Notes: a model not told the origin generated them from the letters alone. A stretch of DNA of 64,000 bases from Chryseobacterium indicum (GCF_021504595.1 NZ_JACSGT010000001.1:1922001-1986000), one strand, 5' to 3'. Shown: positions 1 through 9,646, numbered from the stretch's first letter. Numbers and translations: made by a program.

Positions 1-534
1 ATAATCTATGGTGGCGATGAGATTATCAACTCTGTTGTGAGAAGCATACATAATCGCTTCCCAGTTCTGCCCTTCCTGCAATTCTCCGTCGCCGTGAAGA
101 CTGAAAACCAAATTCGTATCTTTATCTAATTTCTTTCCGACCGCATGACCGACTGCTACAGACAATCCCTGTCCAAGCGAACCCGAAGCAATGCGAACTC
201 CGGGAAGATGTTCGTGCGTAGTCGGGTGTCCCTGCAATCTGGAATTCAGCTTTCTGAAAGTTGCCAGTTCAGCTTTGTCGAAATATCCCGCATGTGCCAG
301 AACACTGTAAAAAACAGGCGAAATATGACCGTTGGAAAGATAAAATGCATCTTCGCCTTTTCCCGTCATATCAAATCCTTCTTTTCTTTTCATTGCATCG
401 AAGTAGAGCGCTACAAGAAAATCTGTACATCCCAATGAACCTCCTGGATGTCCAGACTGGCAGGCGTGAACCATTCTTACAATATCTCTGCGAACCTGTG
501 AAGCAATATTTTTTAATTTTTGAATGTCGTGCAT
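1..534 (-). CDS. tkt: Transketolase, N-terminal (TPP-binding) subunit, partial
   Basis: The reading frame starts at the ATG at 532-534 and stays open for 178 codons to the left edge, so the C-terminal part lies outside the window. The translation begins MHDIQKLKNIASQVRRD and contains the transketolase hallmarks SGHPGGSLG near residue 27, a substrate-channel GHISP segment, and the thiamine diphosphate motif GDGELQEGQNWE near residue 150. In many Bacteroidota transketolase is split into N- and C-terminal subunits; whether that holds here cannot be seen. It starts 4 nt after the transaldolase stop, so the two are surely co-transcribed. Both recycle the xylulose-5-phosphate made from the xylose and arabinose pathways encoded upstream. 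Confidence 0.92.
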   Translation of the reverse strand, partial: MHDIQKLKNIASQVRRDIVRMVHACQSGHPGGSLGCTDFLVALYFDAMKRKEGFDMTGKGEDAFYLSNGHISPVFYSVLAHAGYFDKAELATFRKLNSRLQGHPTTHEHLPGVRIASGSLGQGLSVAVGHAVGKKLDKDTNLVFSLHGDGELQEGQNWEAIMYASHNRVDNLIATIDY

Positions 535-538
535 ATTT

Positions 539-1192
539 TTACTGCATTTTGTGTGAATCTTTAATAAACTGTTCCAGACCGGAATCCGTTAAAGGATGCT
601 TTAGCAATGACAAAATCGGAGGCAAAGGACAAGTTACCACATCAGCACCAATTTTCGCACAGTTAATGATATGCATCGAGTGGCGGACAGATGCCGCCAA
701 AATTTCAGTTTCGAAACCATAATTATCAAAAATGGTTCTGATTTCCTGAATTAAATGAAGACCATCGGTAGAAACATCATCCAGTCTTCCTAAGAATGGC
801 GAAACGTAAGCTGCGCCTGCTTTTGCCGCTAAAAGTGCCTGTCCTGCCGAGAAAATTAAGGTACAATTAGTTCTGATTCCTTTTTGGGAAAAATATTTGA
901 TCGCCTTGATTCCGTCTTTGATGATAGGAACTTTTACCACAATATTAGGATGAATGGCTGCCAATTCCTCGCCTTCTTTGATCATTTCTTCGTAGGTTGT
1001 GGAAAGAACCTCTGCCGAAATATCACCATCTGCAATTTCGCAGATGTTTTTGTAATGCTCTAAAATAGCTTCTTTCCCGCTAATTCCTTCTTTTGCCATC
1101 AGGGACGGATTGGTGGTGACACCATCAAGAATTCCCAAATCCTGCGCTTCTCTTATCTGCTCTAAATTGGCAGTATCGATAAAAAATTTCAT
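539..1192 (-). CDS. tal: Transaldolase / fructose-6-phosphate aldolase family (MipB/TalC type)
   Basis: This 217-residue protein has the length of the small transaldolase subfamily. The barrel starts [13 protein letters not shown], followed by TTNPSL at about 26-31. The Schiff-base lysine is in NIVVKVP (K87). C-terminal [17 protein letters not shown] is also typical. It transfers dihydroxyacetone units in the non-oxidative pentose phosphate pathway in the cytoplasm. Sequence alone does not separate transaldolase from fructose-6-phosphate aldolase; the adjacent transketolase favours transaldolase. A strong palindromic operator lies about 200 bp upstream, so this pair seems to be controlled together with xylan use. 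Confidence 0.93.
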   Translation of the reverse strand: MKFFIDTANLEQIREAQDLGILDGVTTNPSLMAKEGISGKEAILEHYKNICEIADGDISAEVLSTTYEEMIKEGEELAAIHPNIVVKVPIIKDGIKAIKYFSQKGIRTNCTLIFSAGQALLAAKAGAAYVSPFLGRLDDVSTDGLHLIQEIRTIFDNYGFETEILAASVRHSMHIINCAKIGADVVTCPLPPILSLLKHPLTDSGLEQFIKDSHKMQ

Positions 1193-1390
1193 ATGTAGAT
1201 TTTTATTGATTATTGATTATTTTTTGACTAACTGTTTGATTTTTAGTTTTGATTACTGCTCCATCATCAACAGTCAGTTGTCATTCTGCAAGAATCCATG
1301 TGTTTATTTGCCTTTTGAGTTTCCTGCTGAATGACAAACGAGATGTTAAACATCTGATTATTATTAAATAAGATATTATTAAAGTTTTTA

Positions 1391-1415
1391 ATTAAGTGTT
1401 AAATTTACACTTAAT
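1391..1415. promoter_or_regulatory. Palindromic operator upstream of transaldolase-transketolase
   Basis: A perfect 9-7-9 inverted repeat, ATTAAGTGT and ACACTTAAT separated by seven A/T bases. Its core AAGTGT-N7-ACACTT matches four other sites in the window. It is the best candidate here for binding by one of the two Nudix-type regulators. The matching -7 box is not clear: the spacing used at araB and GH3 would put it at 1370-1377, which is a poor match. Confidence 0.65.
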
Positions 1416-1428
1416 TTATAAAACAAAC

Positions 1429-1459
1429 AACTTCCTTTCTTAAAAAGATTTAGAAAGTT
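1429..1459 (-). terminator. Possible weak terminator after the GH67 gene
   Basis: On the minus strand an 8-bp AACTTTCT stem pairs with AGAAAG(GA)AGTT, with a 2-nt bulge and an A/T loop, and is followed by GTTTGTTTT. It lies 25 nt after the GH67 stop codon. The stem is AT-rich and weak. Confidence 0.35.
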
Positions 1460-1483
1460 ATTTGTTTAAATTAAAGAGATTGA

Positions 1484-3514
1484 TTAATTGTGATGTCCCA
1501 TGTTGAGCTTAATTTTCTTGAGATCTTCAAGCTGGTGGACAGGTTTTTCAATATCAGAAGGAATTGGTCTTTTGGAAAAAGTCTGAAAATACAACAGACA
1601 CGCATCTTTCCACCAAACGGAATCATCTGCCTGAATTTTCAGTTTGTCCTGAATCTCTGAAAATCTTTCTGCATCAACGTAAGGTTTCACAGTTTCCCAA
1701 GTTTTCTGATACGCTCTCACGCCTTTCACTCCTGATTCATATTTGTAACAAAGTTCCTCCCAAAGTGTTTTTCCGTCTTTCATTTTATAATCCCATGGAA
1801 CGTGGTGGAACCAAAGAATGAGGTTCTCAGGTGTCGTTTTAATATTCCCGTAGATTTCATTTAATGGCGGAAAATACTGTGAAACTGCATTGCTTCCTGT
1901 TTTTGTCCTGTCGAAACCGAGTCCGGCTGCATCTGCCTGATGATAGTATACGGGTGACCAGTCGGGTCTTCCTCCTTTGTAATCACCCCACGGTTCCGGA
2001 CCGTAATGATGTCCGCCTGCAAAAATGTGATGAAGACCAAGCGGCATCATGTAATCGACGGCTGTTTCACGGGAAGTAAGCATGATTTCTTTGACCGGAT
2101 TTACAAAGTTTTTCTGATCTGTAAAGGTCATTTTAATCCATTCATCAGCAATCTGTTCCGAAGTTAAATTGTGATTCCACGCCAAACGTCCGAACGCATA
2201 CCAATTGGCCTGGGCAAAATGATGTCCTGTCCAGTTTTTATCTTCTCCGATATTCGCCACTGCAGCAATGGCAGTAAGTTTTGCAGGTCTTAATGTTCCG
2301 TCTGTAATTTTAGCAATTGTGGAACCTTTTCCATCTGAAAAAGTATCGCTGTCTAAAGTTTCTTTGAATAACGGTGCCAGAAAAACCAGATGATTTGCCT
2401 GTCCTAAATATTCCTGAGTAATCTGAAATTCAACCATTTCAGAAGTTTTTCTCAATGCTCCAAAAAGCGGGTTAAATGCTTCTCTCGGCTGAAAATCAAT
2501 CGGTCCGTTTTTAATCTGAATAATCACGTTATCTCTGAATTTTCCATCTAAAGGAACGAATTCCAGATGCGCCTGTTTTGCGCGATCTTCTTTGCTCGGA
2601 CTGTATACAAATGCTCTCCACATGACGATTCCGCCGTAGGGCTTCAGAACATCCGCCATCATATTCGCTCCGTCTGCGTGGGTTCTTCCGTAATCCTGCG
2701 GTCCGGGCTGTCCTTCGGAATTGGCTTTCACTAAAAATCCTCCGAAATCAGGAATCAATCTGTAAATTTCTGCGGCTTTATCCTTCCACCATTTCTGTAC
2801 TTCCTGATTTAGCGGATCGGAGTTCTGCAGTCCTCCTAAAACTTTCGGTGAAGAAAAATTAACAGACAAATACACTTTAATTCCGTACGGTCTGAAGATA
2901 TCAGCCAAAATCTTAACTTTCTTTAAATAATCTTCTCGAAGCATATTTGGTGAAGCATTGACGTTGTTCAAAACCGTTGCATTGATCCCGATGGACGCAT
3001 TGGCTCTTGCATATTCTTCATATCGCGGGGAAATCTTACCTGGTAAATCTTCCCATTTCCAAAGTGAATGACCGGCATAACCGCGTTCAATAGTTCCGTC
3101 CAGATTGTCCCAATGATTCAGTATCCTTACATCATAGGAAGGTTTTTCCTCAAGTTTCAAATGAGAAAAATCTGCTTTTTGCTGCTGCAGATTCAACAGA
3201 TAATAACTTCCGTACAATAGTCCCAAATCTGTTTTTGCCGAGACGGTAATTTTTTTCGGTGTTGAAATAATTCTGTAACCATCTTTAAAATTTTCCGGAA
3301 ACCGATCAATCTTCAAGTCGACTGCTTGTCCGCTCCAATGTTGATTGAGTTCCTTTTTGGCGATTTCAATAGTTGGACTTTTACTGTTTGAATTCACAAT
3401 ATTTCTGGACTTTGGATTTACCGGATATCTTAGCCATAACTGGCTTCCGTCTTCAGCCCAAGCCATGAGCGGAATCATGAGAAACAGTAATATATAGTGT
3501 CGGAAATGTTGCAT
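1484..3514 (-). CDS. aguA: GH67 alpha-glucuronidase, secreted
   Basis: This 676-residue protein removes (4-O-methyl)glucuronic acid from the non-reducing end of xylo-oligosaccharides. A signal peptide (residues 1-20, ending AWA) indicates export, probably to the periplasm. The family catalytic residues can be placed: general acid E267 in KANSEGQPGP, and the two acids that activate water, D340 in NGPIDFQ and E368 in ITQEYLG. Length and the N-terminal GH67-type domain are normal. It is last in the minus-strand run GH127, SGNH esterase, GPH transporter, GH10, GH43, GH67. A GH115 enzyme with complementary specificity is encoded at 29836-32358. Confidence 0.96.
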   Translation of the reverse strand: MQHFRHYILLFLMIPLMAWAEDGSQLWLRYPVNPKSRNIVNSNSKSPTIEIAKKELNQHWSGQAVDLKIDRFPENFKDGYRIISTPKKITVSAKTDLGLLYGSYYLLNLQQQKADFSHLKLEEKPSYDVRILNHWDNLDGTIERGYAGHSLWKWEDLPGKISPRYEEYARANASIGINATVLNNVNASPNMLREDYLKKVKILADIFRPYGIKVYLSVNFSSPKVLGGLQNSDPLNQEVQKWWKDKAAEIYRLIPDFGGFLVKANSEGQPGPQDYGRTHADGANMMADVLKPYGGIVMWRAFVYSPSKEDRAKQAHLEFVPLDGKFRDNVIIQIKNGPIDFQPREAFNPLFGALRKTSEMVEFQITQEYLGQANHLVFLAPLFKETLDSDTFSDGKGSTIAKITDGTLRPAKLTAIAAVANIGEDKNWTGHHFAQANWYAFGRLAWNHNLTSEQIADEWIKMTFTDQKNFVNPVKEIMLTSRETAVDYMMPLGLHHIFAGGHHYGPEPWGDYKGGRPDWSPVYYHQADAAGLGFDRTKTGSNAVSQYFPPLNEIYGNIKTTPENLILWFHHVPWDYKMKDGKTLWEELCYKYESGVKGVRAYQKTWETVKPYVDAERFSEIQDKLKIQADDSVWWKDACLLYFQTFSKRPIPSDIEKPVHQLEDLKKIKLNMGHHN

Positions 3515-3539
3515 TATTTTAAATTTTTGCTTTAAATTT

Positions 3540-3617
3540 CATAGGTTTTAACTACGGCTGTTGAAATATTCCATAGGTTTCACCTACGGCTACTTTTGTT
3601 GAACTCTTCGAGTTCTT
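3540..3617. repeat. Intercistronic hairpin repeats (TAGGT-TTC-ACCTA plus GAACTC-TTC-GAGTTC)
   Basis: Between the GH43 and GH67 genes there is a degenerate first unit (ATAGGTTTTAACTACGG), then a hairpin TAGGT-TTC-ACCTA, then GAACTC-TTC-GAGTTC. The same pair recurs at 18875, 19717, 32441 and 47049 with matched changes in the arms, so the fold is conserved. Confidence 0.75.
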
Positions 3618-3648
3618 TAAGAAACAAACTTTGTCAAAGTTTTAGAAG

Positions 3649-4623
3649 TTACTGCTGGGCTTCCAGTCCTTCAATAGTTTTTATTTTTCCATTTTCATCG
3701 TATTCCAATTCAACGAATTTCATGCTTCTCAGCCATGTTTTTCCGCCACTCGGAACAGAATCATGGAAGAACAGATACCATTTTCCTTTAAATTCTACAA
3801 TGCTGTGATGGGTGGTCCAACCTACGACCGGAGTTAAAATTTTACCCTGAAAAGTGAACGGACCGTAAGGATTATCACCCACTGCATAGCAAATCAAGTG
3901 CGTATCTCCTGTGGAATAGGAGAAGTAATATTTCCCGTTGTATTTATGCATCCATGATGCTTCGAAAAAACGATGTTTATCACCGTGAAGCAATGGGTTT
4001 CCGTTTTCGTCAAGAATCACAACATCTTTTGGCTCTTCACCGAACTCAAGCATATCATCGCTGAGCATTACTACTTTTGATGAAATGGCAGGTTCATCTT
4101 CGTCAGGAAGAATGGCAGATTCCAGTGCTTTATTGTTTCTGTACCTTTGTAACTGTCCGCCCCAGATCCCGCCAAAATACATATAATGTTTTCCTTCATC
4201 TTCAAAAAGACAAGGATCTATGCTGTAACTTCCCATCATCGGATGTTTTTCCGGAACGAAAGGTCCGTAAGGTTTATTGCTTACCGCAACGCCGATTCTG
4301 AAAATATCATTTTTATCCTTTAAAGGAAAATACATATAATATTTACCGTCTTTAAAAGCCACATCGCAATCCCACAACTGTCTTCCTGCCCAGGGAATAT
4401 CTTGTACCGAAAGAACAACACCATGATCTGTAACTTCGCTATTTTCCACATCATCAAGGGAAAAAACATGGTAATCATTCATATCGAAATGGTCGCCATT
4501 GTCATTTTCTTCGATCCCGCTTTCGCGGTCATGAGAGGGATAAATGTATAATTTGCCTTCAAAAAAGTGTACGGAAGGATCTGCCATATAATCTTTAGGG
4601 AAAAGGTATTTTGCTTTGTTCAT
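3649..4623 (-). CDS. GH43 family glycosidase, probably cytoplasmic
   Basis: A single-domain five-bladed propeller of 324 residues. The three GH43 catalytic acids are visible: base D15 in YMADPS, pKa modulator D136 in YSIDPC, and acid E221 in FFEASW. The N-terminus (MNKAKYLFPKDY) has no signal peptide or lipobox, unlike nearly all other glycosidases in this locus. It therefore likely works inside the cell on imported oligosaccharides, as beta-xylosidase or alpha-L-arabinofuranosidase; which one cannot be decided. It lies between GH10 and GH67, and the GPH-type symporter at 6106-7560 would supply its substrates. Confidence 0.9.
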   Translation of the reverse strand: MNKAKYLFPKDYMADPSVHFFEGKLYIYPSHDRESGIEENDNGDHFDMNDYHVFSLDDVENSEVTDHGVVLSVQDIPWAGRQLWDCDVAFKDGKYYMYFPLKDKNDIFRIGVAVSNKPYGPFVPEKHPMMGSYSIDPCLFEDEGKHYMYFGGIWGGQLQRYRNNKALESAILPDEDEPAISSKVVMLSDDMLEFGEEPKDVVILDENGNPLLHGDKHRFFEASWMHKYNGKYYFSYSTGDTHLICYAVGDNPYGPFTFQGKILTPVVGWTTHHSIVEFKGKWYLFFHDSVPSGGKTWLRSMKFVELEYDENGKIKTIEGLEAQQ

Positions 4624-4678
4624 TTTTTATTTTAGATATTTAGATAATAGATTCATAGAATGATAGATTTTTTTATTC

Positions 4679-4711
4679 AAACCTTATAGGTTTTTAAAAC
4701 CTATAAGGTTT
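4679..4711. repeat. 12-bp perfect hairpin repeat after the GH10 gene
   Basis: AAACCTTATAGG and CCTATAAGGTTT flank a 9-nt A/T loop, 14 nt after the GH10 stop codon. Near-identical copies lie at 18934-18966 (after araD) and 23953-23985 (after GH3). No U-tract follows on the minus strand, so an mRNA-stabilizing or processing hairpin is more likely than a terminator. Confidence 0.75.
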
Positions 4712-4724
4712 AATGGCTCTATAA

Positions 4725-5846
4725 TTATTTTTCTTTTGTTAACCCAATGATTTTCTCCACGACAGGTTTTGCCTGATAATTTCTGTCGAATGGCAGCGGA
4801 TAATCGGTTCTGCCTTTTACCGGGAAATCGTTTTTCCAGGATTGACTGTCGGTAACGCCCCACAAAGTCACTCTTCTGATTTTATCCTGATGTTTGATAA
4901 ATAGTCTGAAGAAATCCAGATAACGGTCTTCCCATTCTTTCGTCACATTTTCCGGTAATCCTTTGGTGTAAGGATTCATTTTTGCTTCATATTCCACCTT
5001 ATCGGAAACGTTGGCAGAAGTTCCCCAAGGAGAAGGCAGTGCGCTGATTTCCATTTCGGTAACATTCACTTTTATTCCTGTTGCTGCATAATCAGTGATT
5101 GCTTTTTCGTATTCTTCCAGTTTTGGAGTGTCAAGTCCTACGTGAGTCTGCATTCCTACGCCGTCAATTCTGATACCTCTGGATTTCAAATCTTTGACGA
5201 TTTTGGTAACGGTTTTTACTTTTTCAGGAAACCACTCGTTGTAATCGTTGTAGTATAATTCGGCATTTGGATCTGCCTCCTGCGCAAACTGAAAAGCCAA
5301 CGGAATAAATTCTTCGCCTAAAATTTCATAAAATTTACTTTTGCGGTACGTTCCGTCTTCCATAATTGCTTCGTTAACGACATCCCAGCCTTTTACCCGA
5401 CCTTTGTATCTGCCGACCAAAGTTGAAATATGGCTTTTCATTCTTTGTTTCAAAATTTCGGGCGAAACATTTTTTCCGTTCTTGTCCACGAAAAACCATT
5501 TTGGCAGTTGTGAATGCCAGATCAAGGTATGACCAATGATGAACATTTTATTTTTCTCACCGAATTCTACGAATTTATCTGCATCACCAAAGAAAAACTG
5601 CCCTTCCTGCGGCTGGATAAACATCGATTTCATACAGTTTTCTGCAACGATGGAACTGAATTGCTTTTTGATAATTTCATCAGATTTTACATCTGTACCG
5701 TTAATTTGAGGAAGGCTCATTGCTGTTCCAATGTAAAATTTATTTTTAAAAGCATCTTTCAGGGAATCTTTTGATGATGCCGAACTTGCGGTTTTGCAGG
5801 AAACGGTCAGGGTTAAAATTCCCAGTAATGCAGCTATTTTTTTCAT
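4725..5846 (-). CDS. GH10 endo-1,4-beta-xylanase, lipoprotein
   Basis: This 373-residue protein cuts the xylan backbone. The N-terminus is a lipoprotein signal with acceptor C17 (LTVSC), so it is probably anchored on the outer membrane. The GH10 barrel carries the acid/base E159 in WDVVNEA and the nucleophile E264 in [20 protein letters not shown] near 105-117 is the conserved -1 subsite segment. The length fits a single catalytic domain without a binding module. It follows the transporter gene and precedes GH43 and GH67, giving a compact cut, import and trim set. Confidence 0.96.
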   Translation of the reverse strand: MKKIAALLGILTLTVSCKTASSASSKDSLKDAFKNKFYIGTAMSLPQINGTDVKSDEIIKKQFSSIVAENCMKSMFIQPQEGQFFFGDADKFVEFGEKNKMFIIGHTLIWHSQLPKWFFVDKNGKNVSPEILKQRMKSHISTLVGRYKGRVKGWDVVNEAIMEDGTYRKSKFYEILGEEFIPLAFQFAQEADPNAELYYNDYNEWFPEKVKTVTKIVKDLKSRGIRIDGVGMQTHVGLDTPKLEEYEKAITDYAATGIKVNVTEMEISALPSPWGTSANVSDKVEYEAKMNPYTKGLPENVTKEWEDRYLDFFRLFIKHQDKIRRVTLWGVTDSQSWKNDFPVKGRTDYPLPFDRNYQAKPVVEKIIGLTKEK

Positions 5847-5867
5847 TGTTAATTTTTTTAAATTTTA

Positions 5868-5943
5868 AACGCAAAGAGCGCAAAGATTTTTTTGACTACT
5901 ATACTTTTTTAAGGTTCGCAAAGGCGTTAAACTCAGCTAAGGA
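5868..5943. repeat. Dispersed intergenic repeat (CGCAAAG type), copy 1
   Basis: An A/T-rich block starting ACGCAAAGAGCGCAAAGA and ending GGTTCGCAAAGGCGTTAAACTC. It is about 80 percent identical to the block at 7602-7675. Both lie in gaps flanking the GPH transporter gene. No reading frame or terminal repeat suggests mobility. Confidence 0.7.
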
Positions 5944-5995
5944 ATACAAAAAGTTCAGATAAACATTGTTTTTCTAACCTTGACAATGTTTTTAA

Positions 5996-6087
5996 CAGCG
6001 AATCTCTCGCAGCCCGGCTTGAACGGAGCTCTTTTTGTGAAGCAAAGCGGAACAAAAAAGCGGGAGTGGAAGACGGATTAAGCTGCT
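5996..6087. repeat. Structured intercistronic element, copy 1
   Basis: An imperfect palindrome 19 nt after the stop of the GPH transporter gene. Outer stem GCAGC (6009-6013) pairs with GCTGC (6082-6086). Then CCG pairs with CGG, CTT with AAG, AC with GT, and the tip CTTTTTGT with ACAAAAAAG around a loop holding AGCAAAGCGG. Other copies are at 19766, 32496 and 38044, all in the same orientation relative to the operon. Confidence 0.8.
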
Positions 6088-6105
6088 CAAATCATTAAAC
6101 CCATA

Positions 6106-7560
6106 TTAATTTTCTTTTTTCCTTCTTTCTTTCAAATCCTGCTCGATTTGGGTTTCCATTTTTTTGTTGATTTCGTAGAACATTAGTAATCCACACGCCG
6201 CAAAGAACGGAATAGCAGGAAAAATACTGACCAGCATCTGAGCTCCATTCGCTACGGATTCCGGCTGGATCACCTTTTCCGTACCTTCCGAAGAAATGTA
6301 GCCGTAATGTCCGATAATAGAGGAAACCAGTGAACTTCCGATGCTTAATCCCACTTTTAACCCCACCATCATGGCGGAAAAAATAATGGCTGTGGCGCGT
6401 CTGTTGTTTTTCCACTCGGAATAGTCGGCAACATCGGCAATCATTGCCCAAAGCAAAGGTGTGCTGATTCCGTAGAAAAAACCATGAAGAATCTGCGAAA
6501 GAAACATCAATCCTACCGACTTTGGCGGGTAAAAAATGAATGCCACAATGAACAAAGTTGAAATGAACAGTGATGCAATGAAAGCGTCCCTTTTGCCATA
6601 TTTGTCGGCAAATCTTTTTGAAAAGGTAATTCCGATGATCATCATAATAATTCCGCCTGCATTAAAGAGTCCGAAACCTGCTGAACGAGGATCTTCTCCG
6701 AAGAAATTCATCCCGACAGAACTGAAAAATGCGGTAATCGGTGATATGAAATTTTTCAAAGAAGTTTCATCCACATAATTGTTGAAATAATAGACATAGG
6801 AACCTCCTTTCATTGCCAGAGTAATGAAAATCAATGCTGTAACCACCAACATGATAATCCACGGTTTGTTTTTCTTTAAATCTTTCAAATCGGCTCCCAA
6901 AGTAGATTCCTGTTCCGGTTTCGGAATCACTCTTTCTTTGGTGGTGAAAAATGTAATGAGCAACATAATGGTTCCAATGATTGCCAACCACGTCATTACG
7001 ATTTCGATTCCGACTGCTTTATCGCCGTTTCCTGCTGATAAAATGATCGGCAACATAAATACCTGTACAAAAAACTGCGCAAACATCACTGCTACGAAAC
7101 GGTATGATGAAATACTGTTTCTTTCTTTCATATCGCCTGTAATCACGCCACTTAAAGCAGCATAAGGCAAATTATTAGCAGCATATAACAACAATAAAAC
7201 CGTATATGTTGCCGCTGCATAGATCATTTTTCCCTGATAAGAAAAATCGGGAGTGCTGAATGCAAAAAGTGCTGCAGCGCCCAACGGAACGGCAGAAAAT
7301 AAAATCCACGGACGGAATTTTCCCCATTTGGTTCGTGTTCTGTCTGCCAAAGCACCGACCATCGGATTGAATCCGAAACCGGCAATCAGTCCGACAATCA
7401 AAGTGATAATGGAGGCGTCTTCCGGTTTTAATCCGTAGATATCGGTGTAAAAGTAAGCTAAATACGTAACCAAAGTCTGGAAAACCAGATTGGCTGCTAA
7501 ATCTCCCAAACTGTAGCCGATTTTTTCAACGACAGATATTTTTTGAGATGAATTGTTCAT
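6106..7560 (-). CDS. GPH-family (MFS) oligosaccharide/pentoside symporter
   Basis: This 484-residue protein has twelve predicted membrane segments in the inner membrane. The N-terminus (EKIGYSLGDLAANLVF) and the first-loop motif ALADRTRTKWGKFRPW are diagnostic of the glycoside-pentoside-hexuronide cation symporter family (MelB/XynB type). Placed between an SGNH acetylesterase gene and the GH10 gene, it most likely imports xylo-oligosaccharides or xylosides with a cation. It is one of three cytoplasmic-membrane sugar carriers in the locus, with the SSS symporter at 14421 and the hexuronate carrier at 41789. The exact substrate is inferred only from context. Confidence 0.93.
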   Translation of the reverse strand: MNNSSQKISVVEKIGYSLGDLAANLVFQTLVTYLAYFYTDIYGLKPEDASIITLIVGLIAGFGFNPMVGALADRTRTKWGKFRPWILFSAVPLGAAALFAFSTPDFSYQGKMIYAAATYTVLLLLYAANNLPYAALSGVITGDMKERNSISSYRFVAVMFAQFFVQVFMLPIILSAGNGDKAVGIEIVMTWLAIIGTIMLLITFFTTKERVIPKPEQESTLGADLKDLKKNKPWIIMLVVTALIFITLAMKGGSYVYYFNNYVDETSLKNFISPITAFFSSVGMNFFGEDPRSAGFGLFNAGGIIMMIIGITFSKRFADKYGKRDAFIASLFISTLFIVAFIFYPPKSVGLMFLSQILHGFFYGISTPLLWAMIADVADYSEWKNNRRATAIIFSAMMVGLKVGLSIGSSLVSSIIGHYGYISSEGTEKVIQPESVANGAQMLVSIFPAIPFFAACGLLMFYEINKKMETQIEQDLKERRKKEN

Positions 7561-7601
7561 GTTATAATTGATAAATGATTATTGATAAATGATGTTTTCT
7601 G

Positions 7602-7675
7602 AACGCAAAATCCGCAAAGATTTTTTTGACTGCTAATCTTTTTTAAGGTTCGCAAAGGCGTAAACTCAGCAAAGG
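7602..7675. repeat. Dispersed intergenic repeat (CGCAAAG type), copy 2
   Basis: Second copy of the block at 5868-5943, starting AACGCAAAATCCGCAAAGA and keeping TTTTTTTGACT and AAGGTTCGCAAAGGCG. It lies between the SGNH esterase gene and the transporter gene. Confidence 0.7.
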
Positions 7676-7683
7676 CTTGAAGA

Positions 7684-9597
7684 TTATTCCGTAGTGAAGG
7701 GCGATGCGGGAAGTCCGGTCTTGTTTTTGAGGTTTCCATCGGGATTATCTGCCCAATCGTAACGGACAGCAACAGGATTTGTGACCGAATCATTCCAAAC
7801 TGTAATTGTTTTGCCTTCGATTTTTGCTTTTGCCCAAGACCAGTTTCCATCGGGATTTTTGATGGCAAACCCTTTTAATTCAGCAACGGGAGCAAAATCA
7901 TCGGTTCCGTTTTTAAAAGAAAGTATAATTTTATTTCCGTTGATTCTCATTGACTGATAAACCGGTCCGTCTGCAACGATGTTTTTTCCGTAAGCCAATT
8001 TCATTGCCTGCAACGCAAGCCTGTCTCCTACTGTTTTTTTGTTCAGCGGATGGATGTCATTCCACTCGCCTATATCAATAATTACGGCAAGTCCGGCATT
8101 TGGAACCTGTAATGAAACTTTACGCTGCTGGTCTCTTAGCTCCGCCCAGTTGCTTTCGATAGGCTGTGCTTTTGATTCCATAAAATTAGCCAATTGAACG
8201 GTGATGAACGGCATTTCTTTGTTATTGAATTTATTTCTCCAGTCTGTAATCATCGTGGTTAATAAATCGCCGTACTCTTTCGGTTTTCCGGTATTGCTTT
8301 CGCCTTGGTACCAGATTGCTCCTGTGATATTATAATTGATTAAAGGATTGATCATCGCATTGTACAATCCTGTCGGTTTCCAGCGGATAAAGGTTGTTCC
8401 GGGTGCCATTTTTGCCATTTTTGCCCCGATTTTATATTTCCATTCGGATTTTAAATCTATTTTCTGTCCGTCGATTTCAAGGTAATAGGGTTTATCTGCG
8501 ATGAACTGACCTTTTCCGCTTCCGTTGGAAACTCTTACGGCAATTACATTTTTACCTTCCTTCAGAATTCCTGCCGGAACATCGTACCAACGCGGAGGAT
8601 ATTCATAAGTTACATTTCCGACTTTTGTTCCGTTAATGTACGTTACATCGGCATCTTTAATTCTTCCAAGGTTTAAAAAAGCGGCTTTTCCTGCCTGATT
8701 TTTAGTTAAAATAATTTCTTTTCTGAACCAGACCGAACCTTCAAAAGAGCCTTCCGTATCTTCCCAAGAGCCCGGAATTTTCATGGTTTTCCAGTCAGAA
8801 TCATTCAGATCAAATTTTTCCCAATGTTGGTTTAAACCTATGTCACTCTGATCTAGTTCTGTATACCAGGCTTTGCTTAATGCCTGTTCCGAAGATTCTG
8901 TTGATTTTATTAAATCATCATTCTGCCATTTTTTAGCCTCATCCAAATATTCAGGATATTTTTTCAGTGAATTTTCATCCATCCAAGCCTGAATCGGAGA
9001 ACCTCCCAAACTCGCGTGAATAATTCCTACCGGAACTTTATTTTTCTCACTTACATCTTTAGCAAAAAAATACGCAACCCCAGAAAAATTCAGAATGGTT
9101 TGAGGATTTGTCGCTTCCCATTTCCCTCCGTCCAATTCGGTCTGAGGTGATTTGAAGTTATATTTTTGAGGAACCGTAAAAAAACGGATTTTCTGATTGT
9201 TTGCATTTTTGATTTCGTCTGAATACAACGGCGTCAGTCTGCGCATGGGCAGTTCCATATTCGATTGTCCGGAAGCGAGCCATACATCGCCAATCAAAAT
9301 ATCTTTTAAAGTGATTTCGTTGATGGTCATGGTATACGGACCGCCTGCTTTTTGTTCCGGAAGTAGGATTTTCCAGTTTCCATCTTGATCTGCCGTTGTT
9401 TTGTAGATTTTATTGAGGAACTTCACTTCTACTTTTTCATTGGCATCGGCTTTCCCCCAAATATTCAGTTTTTGGTTGCGCTGTAAAACCATTCCGTCTG
9501 AAACTAAGTTGGGAAGCGTAACCTTTGCCTGAAAAAGCATATTGCATAATATGCAAAGCATTAAGGTAATCGTTCTGGTAATATTTTTATGGTTCAT
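7684..9597 (-). CDS. Sialate O-acetylesterase-like SGNH esterase, probable xylan acetylesterase
   Basis: This 637-residue exported protein (signal peptide about 1-24) has the SGNH hydrolase split by an inserted jelly-roll domain, as in the sialate O-acetylesterase family. Block I is ASGQSNMELP with nucleophile S112. Block III-like IWYQGESN is at 428-435, and the catalytic D514 and H516 are in WNDIHPLNK. The insert at about 260-390 resembles a galactose-binding fold. Family members in xylan loci remove acetyl groups from xylan, and this context supports that over sialic acid; no sialate genes are present. It lies between GH127 and the GPH transporter. Confidence 0.92.
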   Translation of the reverse strand: MNHKNITRTITLMLCILCNMLFQAKVTLPNLVSDGMVLQRNQKLNIWGKADANEKVEVKFLNKIYKTTADQDGNWKILLPEQKAGGPYTMTINEITLKDILIGDVWLASGQSNMELPMRRLTPLYSDEIKNANNQKIRFFTVPQKYNFKSPQTELDGGKWEATNPQTILNFSGVAYFFAKDVSEKNKVPVGIIHASLGGSPIQAWMDENSLKKYPEYLDEAKKWQNDDLIKSTESSEQALSKAWYTELDQSDIGLNQHWEKFDLNDSDWKTMKIPGSWEDTEGSFEGSVWFRKEIILTKNQAGKAAFLNLGRIKDADVTYINGTKVGNVTYEYPPRWYDVPAGILKEGKNVIAVRVSNGSGKGQFIADKPYYLEIDGQKIDLKSEWKYKIGAKMAKMAPGTTFIRWKPTGLYNAMINPLINYNITGAIWYQGESNTGKPKEYGDLLTTMITDWRNKFNNKEMPFITVQLANFMESKAQPIESNWAELRDQQRKVSLQVPNAGLAVIIDIGEWNDIHPLNKKTVGDRLALQAMKLAYGKNIVADGPVYQSMRINGNKIILSFKNGTDDFAPVAELKGFAIKNPDGNWSWAKAKIEGKTITVWNDSVTNPVAVRYDWADNPDGNLKNKTGLPASPFTTE

Positions 9598-9646
9598 AAT
9601 TTTTTATACTTTAAACGCTAATTGCAAATTTGTTCTTTTTTAGATT

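Noticed and set aside
1864..2079. Plus-strand frames inside GH67 and many other long genes
   Set aside because: They are antisense to strongly conserved proteins and have no family features; typical shadows of coding sequence.
5868..7675. The CGCAAAG repeats as a mobile element around the GPH transporter gene
   Set aside because: Two direct copies flank the gene, but there are no terminal inverted repeats, transposase or target duplications; they look like dispersed intergenic repeats.
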